Positions 32,969-41,247 of a DNA stretch of 64,000 nt are shown here, piece by piece. The translations under genes were made by a program, and so were the position numbers. How positions within the stretch are numbered: the first letter of the stretch is position 1; each line of letters starts with the position of its first letter. This stretch comes from an uncultured Paracoccaceae bacterium (GTDB taxonomy: Bacteria; Pseudomonadota; Alphaproteobacteria; Rhodobacterales; Rhodobacteraceae): positions 124,001 to 188,000 of the forward strand of contig CANKZJ010000004.1 of NCBI GenBank assembly GCA_947488605.1, given 5' to 3'. The notes beneath the pieces are model-generated. The model had not been told where the DNA came from, searched no databases, and saw only the letters and a list, made by a program, of their open reading frames with translations.

Positions 32969-34236
32969 CGGGTCTGTCTCTCGGGATTGATTTAGGCACA
33001 TCTGGCGTACGCACGGCCGTGCTTGATCCAGACGGCATTGTGCTAAGTTCCGCCAAAACTGCGCATTTGCCGCAAGATACCGATAATATCGACGCAAGCA
33101 AATGGTGGACGGCCGTCAAGAACTGCATCATTTTGCAAGGCCGAGCTTTGGCCGAGATGGGTCTCGATATTCGGGCGGTCGAACGCGTCGGCGTTGACGG
33201 CACATCTGGGACGATAGTTCTGACCGACGCCGCATTGCGACCTGTCACGCCTGCATTGATGTATGACAGCGCGGGCTTCTTCGCCGAAGCCGCCGAAATT
33301 GAAAAGCACGCACCACAGGTTCATATCACCCAAGGGACGAATTCTGCGCTTGCCCGTGCGTTGCGGTTGCAGGCTTTTGATATTGAGAACGCGGCCGTCC
33401 ATTTGTTGCACCAAGCGGATTTGATTATCGCGCATTTACGTGGAGTTGGTGGGGTGAGCGATGAAAATAACACGCTCAAGCTGGGGTTTGATCCTGAGTT
33501 AGGCGACTGGCCGGACTGGTTTGAAAAGACAAGCCTGCGCATGCCGATCTTGCCTAAAGTCGTGCCCGCAGGTGCGCCCTTGGGGCAGGTATCGTCCGCT
33601 GTTGCGGCAGAGCTAGGGCTGAGTGCTCAGGTCACCGTTCATGCGGGCACAACTGATAGCATCGCTGCATTTTTGGCGGCCTCCCCATTAGAAGTCGGCA
33701 ATGCTGTTACATCGCTCGGAACGACATTGGCGATCAAAATCCTGTCCCGGAACAGAATAGATGTTCCCAACATGGGCCTTTATTCCCATAAAGTGGGTGA
33801 TGCATGGTTGGTCGGTGGTGCCTCGAATACCGGGGGTGGAGTTCTGGCGAAACTGTTTGATCCAGATGCGTTGGTGGCCTTGTCCGGCCAGATTGACCCT
33901 ACCGTTTCAAGCACGCTTGATTACTACCCTCTGATAAAACCGGGGGAGCGATTTCCAGTAAATGATCCGACGCTCGCACCTCGGCTTTCACCAAGGCCAG
34001 AAAGCGATGCGGATTTCCTGCATGGTATTTTGGAAAGCATAGCGCGGATTGAGCGTGCTGGATATGAAGCGATCCAAGCCCACGGCGGGCCAAAGCTTGG
34101 GCAGCTTTACACAGCGGGAGGTGGCGCAAGCAATCCGGTATGGACAGCTATCCGGGCGAGGGTGCTTGGGGTTACGCCACAAAGTACGCCATCACAAGAA
34201 GCATCTATCGGAACGGCAAGACTGATCGGTTCGTGA
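32965..34236 (+). CDS. FGGY-family carbohydrate kinase, D-ribulose kinase-like (SePSK/XK-1 type)
   Basis: 423-residue kinase of the FGGY family, shorter than the usual 490-540. The N-terminal SLGIDLGTSGVRTAVLD phosphate motif, GVDGTSGTIVL, the catalytic-Asp segment HAGTTDSIAAFLA, VTSLGTTLAI and GGASNTGGGVL are all present. Length and sequence match the cyanobacterial/plant SePSK/AtXK-1 group, reported to phosphorylate D-ribulose. ATG 32965 overlaps the aldolase stop; the longer frame to 32923 is not needed. Last gene of the GntR-controlled enzyme operon. Exact substrate is inference. Confidence 0.87.
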   Translation: MTGLSLGIDLGTSGVRTAVLDPDGIVLSSAKTAHLPQDTDNIDASKWWTAVKNCIILQGRALAEMGLDIRAVERVGVDGTSGTIVLTDAALRPVTPALMYDSAGFFAEAAEIEKHAPQVHITQGTNSALARALRLQAFDIENAAVHLLHQADLIIAHLRGVGGVSDENNTLKLGFDPELGDWPDWFEKTSLRMPILPKVVPAGAPLGQVSSAVAAELGLSAQVTVHAGTTDSIAAFLAASPLEVGNAVTSLGTTLAIKILSRNRIDVPNMGLYSHKVGDAWLVGGASNTGGGVLAKLFDPDALVALSGQIDPTVSSTLDYYPLIKPGERFPVNDPTLAPRLSPRPESDADFLHGILESIARIERAGYEAIQAHGGPKLGQLYTAGGGASNPVWTAIRARVLGVTPQSTPSQEASIGTARLIGS

Positions 34237-35073
34237 TGACTGTTTGTGCGCGAATGCGCTGATTAGAACAGCAGTGGCTCAGAGGTCATCATCTTCTGCA
34301 GCAAGGATTTGATGTTTGGGGCCGGTGCCGGCGTTATCGCGCACGACAACAATGTCTATGCAAGACTTATAACGCCCAGATGCGTGCATTGGCCGCCGCA
34401 CCCAAAAAAAGCCAATCATAAGCGTCGCAATGCGATCAAGCCGTTGTTGGTCACTCAGTTTCGTGCAATTTGGCTGAGTGGTCGGTTAATAAATGCCCTG
34501 TCGGTCCGCGCTCTTCTAAATTACTTTGCCTAGCTGTTTGTACTTGCCGCGTGGCGCTATGCCCCTAGGGTCTTCCCGATAGTCACACAGCACAAGCGCG
34601 CGGAGATCGTGCTTGAGGACATTAGCGGCCTTTAGCGCGACTTGTGCTGGCCTGCTATCTCGCCGCACTTCTTAATCAGTCCGTGTATTGTGTTCTGCAT
34701 ACCCGCATTATGGATTCACTGCCTCGTTTTCATAGGGTACGTTGTTGGTGCGTTTGATACATAAGGCCACTCATTGCGGACTTTCGCTGCACAATGCACC
34801 AAGATCAACTGAGCGAACAAAGTCTCGATAAGCACGAGTGCCCAATTATTGGACTGTTGCTGCCACATTGTTGTCAGACATCAGCGACTTAATGCTGCTG
34901 ACGGTTTTTCATCGTTAGGTTTCGAGTGAATTAAGCGCAACGAGTTTTGGCGACCTTAAGTAGTTCGGCGGTTTTCGCTTTCAATTCCATCTCCAAAGAC
35001 CTGTTGGCGCTATGAATGCGCCTCTTGTTCAGTCCAACCAGAACAAGTCTTTGGTTAGAGAAAGAGACTAAAA
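34237..35073. other. 837-bp non-coding stretch with decayed-looking sequence
   Basis: No supported gene. The longest frame (34309-34533, 74 codons) has no recognisable family. On the minus strand near 34700-34630 a short frame reads MQNTIHGLIKKCGEIAGQ, which faintly recalls the mid-part of IS110-type transposases; the frame is broken around it. A hairpin of 7 bp (CTTGTTC/GAACAAG, 35024-35047) lies just before the next gene. A segment at 34787-34806 resembles one at 37762-37781. Base composition looks lower in GC than the flanking operon. Confidence 0.5.
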
Positions 35074-35688
35074 ATGAATTTTCTAAGAACTATCGTTTCA
35101 ACGAATTACATTTTGCCGCGTTCCGCATTTCTCGCCGGGCTTTTTGCCATTTGCAGTTTGCCGGTCTTCGCCCAATCGGCCAATACCGTCACCATCAGAT
35201 TTGGTGACGGCGATGGGATCACTGGAGAAGTGATTGAAGTGACAGACGATGAAATACAGCTACAGACAACTGTAGGGTCCGTCACCCTACCGCTGTCAGG
35301 TACAACCTGCACAGGAGCTGCATGTCCCGGCGCCGCCCGCCAAAACATCGAGGATCTGCCTGTGGTCGTGCTTTCTGCACGTGACGGTTCCTCCCAACTG
35401 TTGGGCTACCTGCTGGACATAGTCGATGACCAGTATATCCTTGCGACCGAAGCTGGGGAATTGCGCTTGAATGTCAGTGACGTGAACTGTGCGGGCGAAG
35501 CCTGTCTTGATGATCAGCCAGTATTCGAATTCGGCGGTCCAGTCGTTTTGGCAAGTGGGGCGATAACCATCGAAGGCACCTTAACCGGTCTTGATGAAGA
35601 CGCTTATTTCTTAGAGGTTGACGCGCTGGGTGCCCTACGTGTTTCAAGAGACTTTGTCTGCAATGGTGATGGTTGTCCCCCATCATAG
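35074..35688 (+). CDS. Secreted protein with three CxGxxC repeats, function unknown
   Basis: 204 residues with a signal peptide of about 34 (ending PVFA-QSA). The mature part holds three repeats of some 57-60 residues, each made of beta-strand-like sequence (TGEVIEVTDDEIQLQT; LGYLLDIVDDQYILAT; EGTLTGLDEDAYFLEV) closing with a cysteine pair: C79/C84, C139/C144 and C196/C201. The cysteines should form three local disulfides in the periplasm. Similar modules occur, from memory, at the start of some Rhodobacterales OmpA-type proteins, which fits the OmpA gene 93 bp downstream. No enzyme motif is seen. Confidence 0.7.
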   Translation: MNFLRTIVSTNYILPRSAFLAGLFAICSLPVFAQSANTVTIRFGDGDGITGEVIEVTDDEIQLQTTVGSVTLPLSGTTCTGAACPGAARQNIEDLPVVVLSARDGSSQLLGYLLDIVDDQYILATEAGELRLNVSDVNCAGEACLDDQPVFEFGGPVVLASGAITIEGTLTGLDEDAYFLEVDALGALRVSRDFVCNGDGCPPS

Positions 35689-35781
35689 ACGCAGAAATCG
35701 ATCAAACGCATAATATACCGATGACGACCGTTGGGCCTGCGGCCCTCCCTCCCGAAAACTAGATTGCAGAGTTGAAATCAA

Positions 35782-37281
35782 ATGAAAGCTTTTCTTATCA
35801 CAGCAGTGGTGTGCTTTACGGCAATCACGTTCTTCGCGGCCTCGCGCCTCGCGCCGATCAATTCCGGTCAACCGACCGATCAGGTGATAGCAGACGCGCT
35901 TGGCGCTCAGCTTTCAGAGCTTCGAAACAGCACGGCGTCAGAGATATCAGACCTCAAGGCGGTGATTTTGGCGCATCAGGCCGAAATAAACCTGTTGACC
36001 CAACCGTCAGAGGATCTGGCGTTGGAGCGCGACGATCTCGCAGATGCATTGGCCCGGGCAACGGCAGAGCTTGCTGCGACGACTGACGCATTCACTATGC
36101 AATCGACCGAGCTGAGCGAAAGCGCGGCACAAATTGCCGAACTGGACGCACGGCTGGCTGATGCCGATACAACAATCGCAACTTTGAACGATACAATCGC
36201 ATCAAATCGCATAAATGCAGAAGCTCTGGCCACGCAAATGATCGCCTTGCAGCAAGAGGCCGAAAGTGCTGCTGCGCGCATTGTCGAATTGGAAAGCCAA
36301 ACACCTGATGCCGCAGCCAACCCCAATGCATCCGACGCTGAGGTGGCCCTTCTGCAAACCCAAATTGCCGAGCGTGATGCCAGCCTTGAAACACTGACAG
36401 ACGAAGTCGCCGAGCTGACTGCAAGCCTAGAGGCGGCAACACAAACCACGGCGGAACTTGAAGGCCAGCCAACGGTCGACACGTCGCAGGTTGACGCGCT
36501 GACCGCAGATATTGCGCAGCGCGATTCACGCATTGCGGCGCTTGAAACGCAATTGGCGGACCTGGCTACCACCGGTGAAGTCAGCACTTCTGAAATCGCG
36601 GCGCTGACCGCTGCTCTACAAGAGCGGGATGCTACCATTGCGGATCTCACGGCGGATCAGGCCGACAGTGTAGCATCCGGCGATACCGAAGCGTTGAATG
36701 CGCAGATCGCCGATATGGAAGCGCAAGTTGCACAGTTGAACGACACAATGGCCGCGCAAACCACAACAATCGACACACTTCGCCTTGGATTGGGCGACAC
36801 GCAGGTTTCGGCGGCTGATCTGGCCGAGACATGCGTTGCACGGGCAAACGCAATTCTCGAATTGTCCCAGATTACCTTTGCCACCGGTACAACAACTATC
36901 AACGCAAGTTCAATCGAGACACTTGAACGCCTGCGCGATCTAGCAATTGGTTGTCAGAACGAAGATCTGATCATTGAAGTCGGAGGTCACACGGACAGCC
37001 AAGGTGAAGAAGACAGTAACCAGATCATTAGTGAACTGCGCGCGCAGGCTGTGCTGGACTTTATGATTGGCAACGGCCTTTTGCCTACGGATCTGCGGGC
37101 CGTTGGATTTGGCGAGACCCAGCCGATCGCTGACAACACAACGGTCGCTGGACGCGCTGCAAACCGCCGCATTACATTTGACTGGCAGCCCCGCGAAGAT
37201 GAGTTGACGATCCCCGAAGGAGAGACGACTGAAGACGCTTCGCAAGATGATGATGATGCATCTGAAACTGTAGAAGAGTAA
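35782..37281 (+). CDS. Membrane-anchored coiled-coil protein with C-terminal OmpA domain
   Basis: 499 residues. One N-terminal membrane helix or uncleaved signal (residues 3-22) is followed by about 320 residues of heptad-rich, Ala/Asp/Thr-rich coiled coil (IAELDARLADADTTIATLND and similar). An OmpA_C peptidoglycan-binding domain follows at about 365-470: ITFATGTTTINASS, GGHTDSQGEEDSNQ, LRAQAVLDFMI, RAANRRITF. An acidic tail rich in Asp and Glu ends it. The layout suggests a fibre linking the inner membrane to peptidoglycan. Weak ribosome site; the next gene follows after 12 bp. Confidence 0.85.
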   Translation: MKAFLITAVVCFTAITFFAASRLAPINSGQPTDQVIADALGAQLSELRNSTASEISDLKAVILAHQAEINLLTQPSEDLALERDDLADALARATAELAATTDAFTMQSTELSESAAQIAELDARLADADTTIATLNDTIASNRINAEALATQMIALQQEAESAAARIVELESQTPDAAANPNASDAEVALLQTQIAERDASLETLTDEVAELTASLEAATQTTAELEGQPTVDTSQVDALTADIAQRDSRIAALETQLADLATTGEVSTSEIAALTAALQERDATIADLTADQADSVASGDTEALNAQIADMEAQVAQLNDTMAAQTTTIDTLRLGLGDTQVSAADLAETCVARANAILELSQITFATGTTTINASSIETLERLRDLAIGCQNEDLIIEVGGHTDSQGEEDSNQIISELRAQAVLDFMIGNGLLPTDLRAVGFGETQPIADNTTVAGRAANRRITFDWQPREDELTIPEGETTEDASQDDDDASETVEE

Positions 37282-37293
37282 GGAAAGCCTGAT

Positions 37294-37557
37294 ATGTCAT
37301 TTATGTTTCTGCTCTTTGGGTTTATGCTGTTCAGCCTCGGCCTCGGTCTGCTGCTTGGCTGGCTGATCTGGTGTTATGACAACGATGCGGAAGACGAGTT
37401 GTCCTCGCTGAACAGCAAAGTCAGTTTCTGGCGACAAAACCTTGACCATTGTCGTTTAGAACTGAGCACTGAAAAGGATGCGACAGCACTGCTACGCGAC
37501 GAACGTGCAAAACTGAAAGACCGCATCAAAGCACTAGAAAAAGCGCTGCTAGAATAG
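37294..37557 (+). CDS. Small single-pass membrane protein with coiled coil
   Basis: 87 residues: a strong membrane helix (residues 3-27, ending in WLIWCYDND) and then a charged heptad-like helix to the end. AGGAAAG about 8 nt upstream supports the ATG. 12 bp after the OmpA gene, so it is probably the third member of that envelope operon; its coiled coil could pair with the OmpA protein or its own copies. No known family recognised. Confidence 0.7.
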   Translation: MSFMFLLFGFMLFSLGLGLLLGWLIWCYDNDAEDELSSLNSKVSFWRQNLDHCRLELSTEKDATALLRDERAKLKDRIKALEKALLE

Positions 37558-37941
37558 GGCTGCACCGCGCGCACAAGTTTTCAAAACCGCATGCTCTGGG
37601 ATCCAAAATCCGCAGCATATTCTTAGCGCAACATCTTGCACATGGGTTCATATTTGCCGATTGCCGGAGGATGTCACCTACTAGGTTGGCCGCGGGTCCG
37701 ACGAAGAAGCTATACAATGGAAGTACGGCACTAGGACATTAGCGTAGAAAGCAGTCATTCACTGCGCAGAGCACCGAGGTCTGTTGTGCGGGACAAAGCG
37801 AGCTTTCGCTGGACGAACCCGAATGTCCGCTTCTAAGACACATCTTGGTCGTCTTGGTACGTGCATCTGAACCTCAGTCTTTCCAAAAGCTCTTGTGTCC
37901 GACGCGGTGGTCAAGGACTGAAGATAAGTTTGCTTCCAGCT
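37558..37941. other. 384-bp convergent intergenic region
   Basis: Lies between the plus-strand envelope genes and the end of the minus-strand protease operon. No supported gene and no clear terminator with a T-run. It contains a segment (37762-37781, CTGCGCAGAGCACCGAGGTC) that matches 15 of 20 bases with 34787-34806 in the gap on the other side of the plus-strand block, followed in both by a GCG..ACAAAG stretch. A short AGCGA/TCGCT hairpin lies near 37797-37810. Confidence 0.45.
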
Positions 37942-38955
37942 TTACTTACTAGCCTCGTTCTTCTGCGTTGTCCCCGCGCCATCTTTTATTATCAACTCGA
38001 TAGTTTGAGTTTTTTCCTCTGTTGGTTCAGTTCTGAAAAAGTCCTTCGACCCCTTAATACCAAACCAAGCCATGATCCCGGCCAAACCAGCGACAAACGC
38101 AAAAATAGATGCACGCAACGGATCGGTCCTTTTGGTAAAGGCGATGATCGCATCCAGTGGGGACACCGTCACCTCAACACCTTGCACTGCGGACACGGGT
38201 TTGTCCTCCCCAATCTTTTCGCCATTTCTTGTCAGAATGACATATACAGCAACCTCTAAATGCTGAAGGCCCCCTCTCTCGGGCGTCAGCTCCCATTCCC
38301 ATCTTGTTGGATTGAGAGTGCTGATCTCGCGACGTTGCCTTCCTTGTGGTTCAATTGAAAACGCAGAACCCACAAGTTCAGCTTCCATCTGCATGGAAAT
38401 TGACGTGGTTCCTGTTGACCGTGCTCCCGGCAAATTATTTAGCTCTTTATCAAAATCGGTGGAGTCAGATGTGTTCAAGACGACTGCAATTGTCTGCGGT
38501 TCTCCAAGTTTGATCGGCCCAACGCGATTGAACCTGTAACTTGCCGTCTTCAATGTCGCCAGAATAGCCTCTTTATCAACGCAGTCACCCAGCATTCCAA
38601 GTTCGGCGCAGTTTGGCAGTTGATAGACGACAGGTTCCTGGACCGGTGTGCATACATCTCCAACGCAAGATACCCGCCACTCGAAAGTCTCAGTTTGCGT
38701 CAAGAGTTCGATATCCGGATCAAAGGTAGGAGGGCGAACCACACTGTTTTGCATATTCTGATCCCGAAGAAATGCGAGGCGTTCACGTTCAGAATGAACC
38801 ACGGCACCGATCCCAACGATCAAAGCAAACATCGCGACCAGGACGAACCCTGCATTCCTTGGCTTGAAGTATCGGCGTAAGAATTTGAATACAGCAAGAA
38901 CTATGACAACAAGTAATGCTATCGCCAGAAAAGCAGACCCAAAATCAAAATGCAT
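37942..38955 (-). CDS. Membrane protein with large exported domain, function unknown
   Basis: 337 residues. Two membrane helices open the chain (about 4-24 and 33-54). About 220 residues outside the cytoplasm follow, with two cysteine pairs (CVGDVC and CAELGMLGDC). A third helix (around DPLRASIFAFVAGLAGIMAW) leads to a charged cytoplasmic tail. The exported part has a beta-rich segment with TRWEWELTPERGGLQHLEV, recalling a domain I have seen near caspase-like genes, but I cannot name a family. Start ATG 38955 with GAGG 6-7 nt upstream; the TTG at 38967 overlaps that ribosome site. Last gene of the protease operon, after a 266-bp gap. Confidence 0.68.
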   Translation of the reverse strand: MHFDFGSAFLAIALLVVIVLAVFKFLRRYFKPRNAGFVLVAMFALIVGIGAVVHSERERLAFLRDQNMQNSVVRPPTFDPDIELLTQTETFEWRVSCVGDVCTPVQEPVVYQLPNCAELGMLGDCVDKEAILATLKTASYRFNRVGPIKLGEPQTIAVVLNTSDSTDFDKELNNLPGARSTGTTSISMQMEAELVGSAFSIEPQGRQRREISTLNPTRWEWELTPERGGLQHLEVAVYVILTRNGEKIGEDKPVSAVQGVEVTVSPLDAIIAFTKRTDPLRASIFAFVAGLAGIMAWFGIKGSKDFFRTEPTEEKTQTIELIIKDGAGTTQKNEASK

Positions 38956-39221
38956 GAAAGACCTCAATCAAATTACTTGCAAAGAATTTGGTGTTTATTG
39001 CAGTACTAGAGCACACATCGGTGAAATCACCAAGATCAAGGCGCTCCTGATCGACCTCTGGGCCTTATCACAACTATTCGCTAATCATTTCCAGAGGGCG
39101 GAGTCGATTTTGATTGCTGTAGCCATTCTCTTATTTGACCGCCTGTTAAAGAGCGGACCATCGCTACCGCTACTAATTCACATTTCCGGTGGATCACAGC
39201 AAACCCAACTCGCGACGGTCG

Positions 39222-39980
39222 TCAGTTTGGAGCGGAAGCTGTGCTCATCCCGTCGTTAAAAACAGTGACAAGTTTTTCAACCGATGCGCCATAGTTTGGA
39301 TAGAGCCCTTCACGTTGAAAGTCAGCGAAATACTCAAAATAATCCCAGAAGCTGGCTACTTCTTCTGCGAAATACGCCTTGAGTAGGGTTTCTTCGCAGA
39401 GCTCGGCCCGAATGCAAAACTCCACTTCGGTATAGAATTCGTAGACCTTGTCGACATCGTTTGACCACCTAGCAAACTCACCGTCTGCGCCGCCCTGCCA
39501 ATTGGTAATAAGTGTCTGCCCGATATTGTACTTGATATCGTCGAAGGCTGTTATTGGGATATTCGCCGGGATGGGGCCTTGCTCCGTCAATGCAATCTCA
39601 ACCGCACCTCTGAGGCGCGCATACGCATCGCGTGCATCCCCGCTTTGCCACACCGACATCAAGTCAGTGGATCGCTCTTTTCTAGTGTCCAACCGCTCTT
39701 GATAGAATTGAAAAGCAGCGAGGACTGCGGATGCGGAAATGGCAGCAAGTGAGCCTATACGAAAAACGCTTTCAATTCTCTGCAGCCGCGACATTGCCAG
39801 CTTTGTTGGCTCGACCGCTGCATTTTGTCGTCCTGCGGCGCCTTCAAAATTTTCTAGTTTCTCAACGGGGTCTGTGGACGCTTCAAGTACGCCAGTGGCG
39901 TCTATCTCATTTGTGCCAATTTGCAGGTCGTCGCCACCATCTGAGGCAGCGCGCTTCTTTTGGGGCGGCCTAGCACTCAC
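39222..39980 (-). CDS. Single-pass membrane protein, possibly DUF4760-like
   Basis: 252 residues. About 70 N-terminal polar residues, one membrane helix (near 72-91, FRIGSLAAISASAVLAAFQF), then a mostly helical domain with ARLRGAVEIALTEQ and DKVYEFYTEVEFCIRAELC, which loosely resembles DUF4760 membrane proteins. Start GTG 39980, because GAGGT lies 5 nt upstream and the GTG overlaps the previous stop by 11 bp; a longer frame to 40043 would overlap by 74 bp. Fourth gene of the caspase/M15 operon. No function can be assigned. Confidence 0.65.
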   Translation of the reverse strand: MSARPPQKKRAASDGGDDLQIGTNEIDATGVLEASTDPVEKLENFEGAAGRQNAAVEPTKLAMSRLQRIESVFRIGSLAAISASAVLAAFQFYQERLDTRKERSTDLMSVWQSGDARDAYARLRGAVEIALTEQGPIPANIPITAFDDIKYNIGQTLITNWQGGADGEFARWSNDVDKVYEFYTEVEFCIRAELCEETLLKAYFAEEVASFWDYFEYFADFQREGLYPNYGASVEKLVTVFNDGMSTASAPN

Positions 39981-40362
39981 TGCGGACCTCAATACTAATT
40001 GCGACTGCGCTATCGAAGTCCGCCTGCTGCAAAGCATTAGCAAGGCATTCCATGGCGGCCACAGGTATCAAGAATGACTCGTCGACCTCAATGTCTGCGT
40101 CGCTATTTCGTTGCACTGTAGGTTCGGGCATCGGGCTGCCACCCCGGCCACCTAAACAGGCACCAAGCTCGACGAGATGTACCTCAATCCCTTCTGCACG
40201 TACCTGATCAAGTTCGCCGGCGAAGCGCTCAAGATAACACTGCGCCAACGTCTCAGACAGCGTCACTTCCCGCGCGCAAAATCCACAATCGCCAAGAACA
40301 GGTGTTCCGCTACTCACAAATGCGACCGATAAAGCTAACAAATTTAGTTTAATCTGGTTCAT
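39970..40362 (-). CDS. Small secreted cysteine-rich protein, unknown
   Basis: 130 residues from ATG 40362 (MNQIKLNLLALSVAFVSSG), with ACGAGG 9 nt upstream. The signal peptide would be cut near VLG-DC. The mature part of about 105 residues has six cysteines, starting DCGFCAREV, and so is probably disulfide-bonded in the periplasm. Overlaps the next gene by 11 bp and follows the M15 peptidase by 39 bp. No family recognised; small size and place suggest a partner or inhibitor of a neighbour, which is a guess. Confidence 0.65.
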   Translation of the reverse strand: MNQIKLNLLALSVAFVSSGTPVLGDCGFCAREVTLSETLAQCYLERFAGELDQVRAEGIEVHLVELGACLGGRGGSPMPEPTVQRNSDADIEVDESFLIPVAAMECLANALQQADFDSAVAISIEVRSEC

Positions 40363-40401
40363 TCTAAACATCCTCGTTACCAACGGAACACTTCAGTCGT
40401 T

Positions 40402-41247
40402 TTACCGGCTGCCTGCTTGCTTAACCTGTCGGGCATATAGGATCAATTCAGGCCGGTATTCGAAGTGCATGCCGTCGAAGTGATGCCATTTACCTCCCCA
40501 AATAAACCCAAAACGCTCCATATTTCGCACCAGACTTTCCGGATAGCGGTTTTCATATCCACCAACCTCGCCCTCAGTAGCACCAGCCCAACGCCAATAT
40601 CCCCCAAGACTGGTGTTAAAGTCTACAGCGATGCCAAAGCTGTGAGCACTTAGTCTTTGCGTTCCTGCAATGACCCGCCAGTTAAAGCTGCCGCCGACGC
40701 TTGCGAAATACTTGTCCATCTCACGCTTATCTTTTGCAATTTCAGTGAGCGCCGCCTGCAATTGTTGCGCGACGCAGTATGCGCTGGTCACGGCAAAGGA
40801 CGTATTCTTTGAGGTGCCACGATAGACTGACCGCACCAGTGACGCAGCGACCGCGCGCTCTGTTTCACCATAAAGTGCGCGAAACATCGCATCGTTCCTG
40901 ACGCGTCCTGGGTCAAACCACGGTGTGCTGCGCAAGGTCAGGTCGAATTCAAGCGGGTAAACGATGGCGAATTGGTCCCGGATAGATGCATCAGCTATCC
41001 GGGCATGCATGGACCGGTCATCATCCGCACCGAGAGGGAGGGTGGTTCCGTCGATGGTCAGCGTTCCAGCCGTATCGTCAACAGTCACACCGGGATAAGC
41101 AATTTCCAGCGCCTCCGACAAGGCGGGTCGGTCAGATGTGAGAGGCAGAGGCAGTGCAAGGAAATCGCGTGCTTCGCAGGCCGCTTGCCCACTTTCCGGC
41201 AAGAGCCCTATGGCCAGAGAAATAGCCATTAAACGCGAAATCAGCAC
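40402..41247 (-). CDS. Exported M15-family (VanY/endolysin-like) metallopeptidase
   Basis: 281 residues with a signal peptide of about 23 (ending SGQA-A). The C-terminal catalytic domain shows the M15 zinc site: H202 and D209 in SAHSFGIAVDF, and H261 in DGMHFEY with an acidic residue (D258) three before it. M15 enzymes cut D-amino-acid or L-Ala-D-Glu bonds of peptidoglycan. Residues about 30-160 form an extra domain of unknown type. GTG start 41247 overlaps the caspase stop by 7 bp, with AAAGGG about 7 nt upstream, so the two proteases are translationally coupled. Periplasmic action on the cell wall is inferred. Confidence 0.82.
   Translation of the reverse strand: MLISRLMAISLAIGLLPESGQAACEARDFLALPLPLTSDRPALSEALEIAYPGVTVDDTAGTLTIDGTTLPLGADDDRSMHARIADASIRDQFAIVYPLEFDLTLRSTPWFDPGRVRNDAMFRALYGETERAVAASLVRSVYRGTSKNTSFAVTSAYCVAQQLQAALTEIAKDKREMDKYFASVGGSFNWRVIAGTQRLSAHSFGIAVDFNTSLGGYWRWAGATEGEVGGYENRYPESLVRNMERFGFIWGGKWHHFDGMHFEYRPELILYARQVKQAGSR

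Noticed and set aside
34309-34533. 74-codon plus-strand frame in the gap after the FGGY kinase gene
   Set aside because: No ribosome site, no family resemblance, odd composition; treated as non-coding.
37577-37612. GTTTTCAAAACCGC-like piece that recalls a tRNA-Ser anticodon arm
   Set aside because: Only a short match; no acceptor, D or T arm can be folded around it.
38864-39259. 131-codon plus-strand frame over the gap between two minus-strand membrane-protein genes
   Set aside because: Overlaps both neighbours on the other strand and has no recognisable domain.
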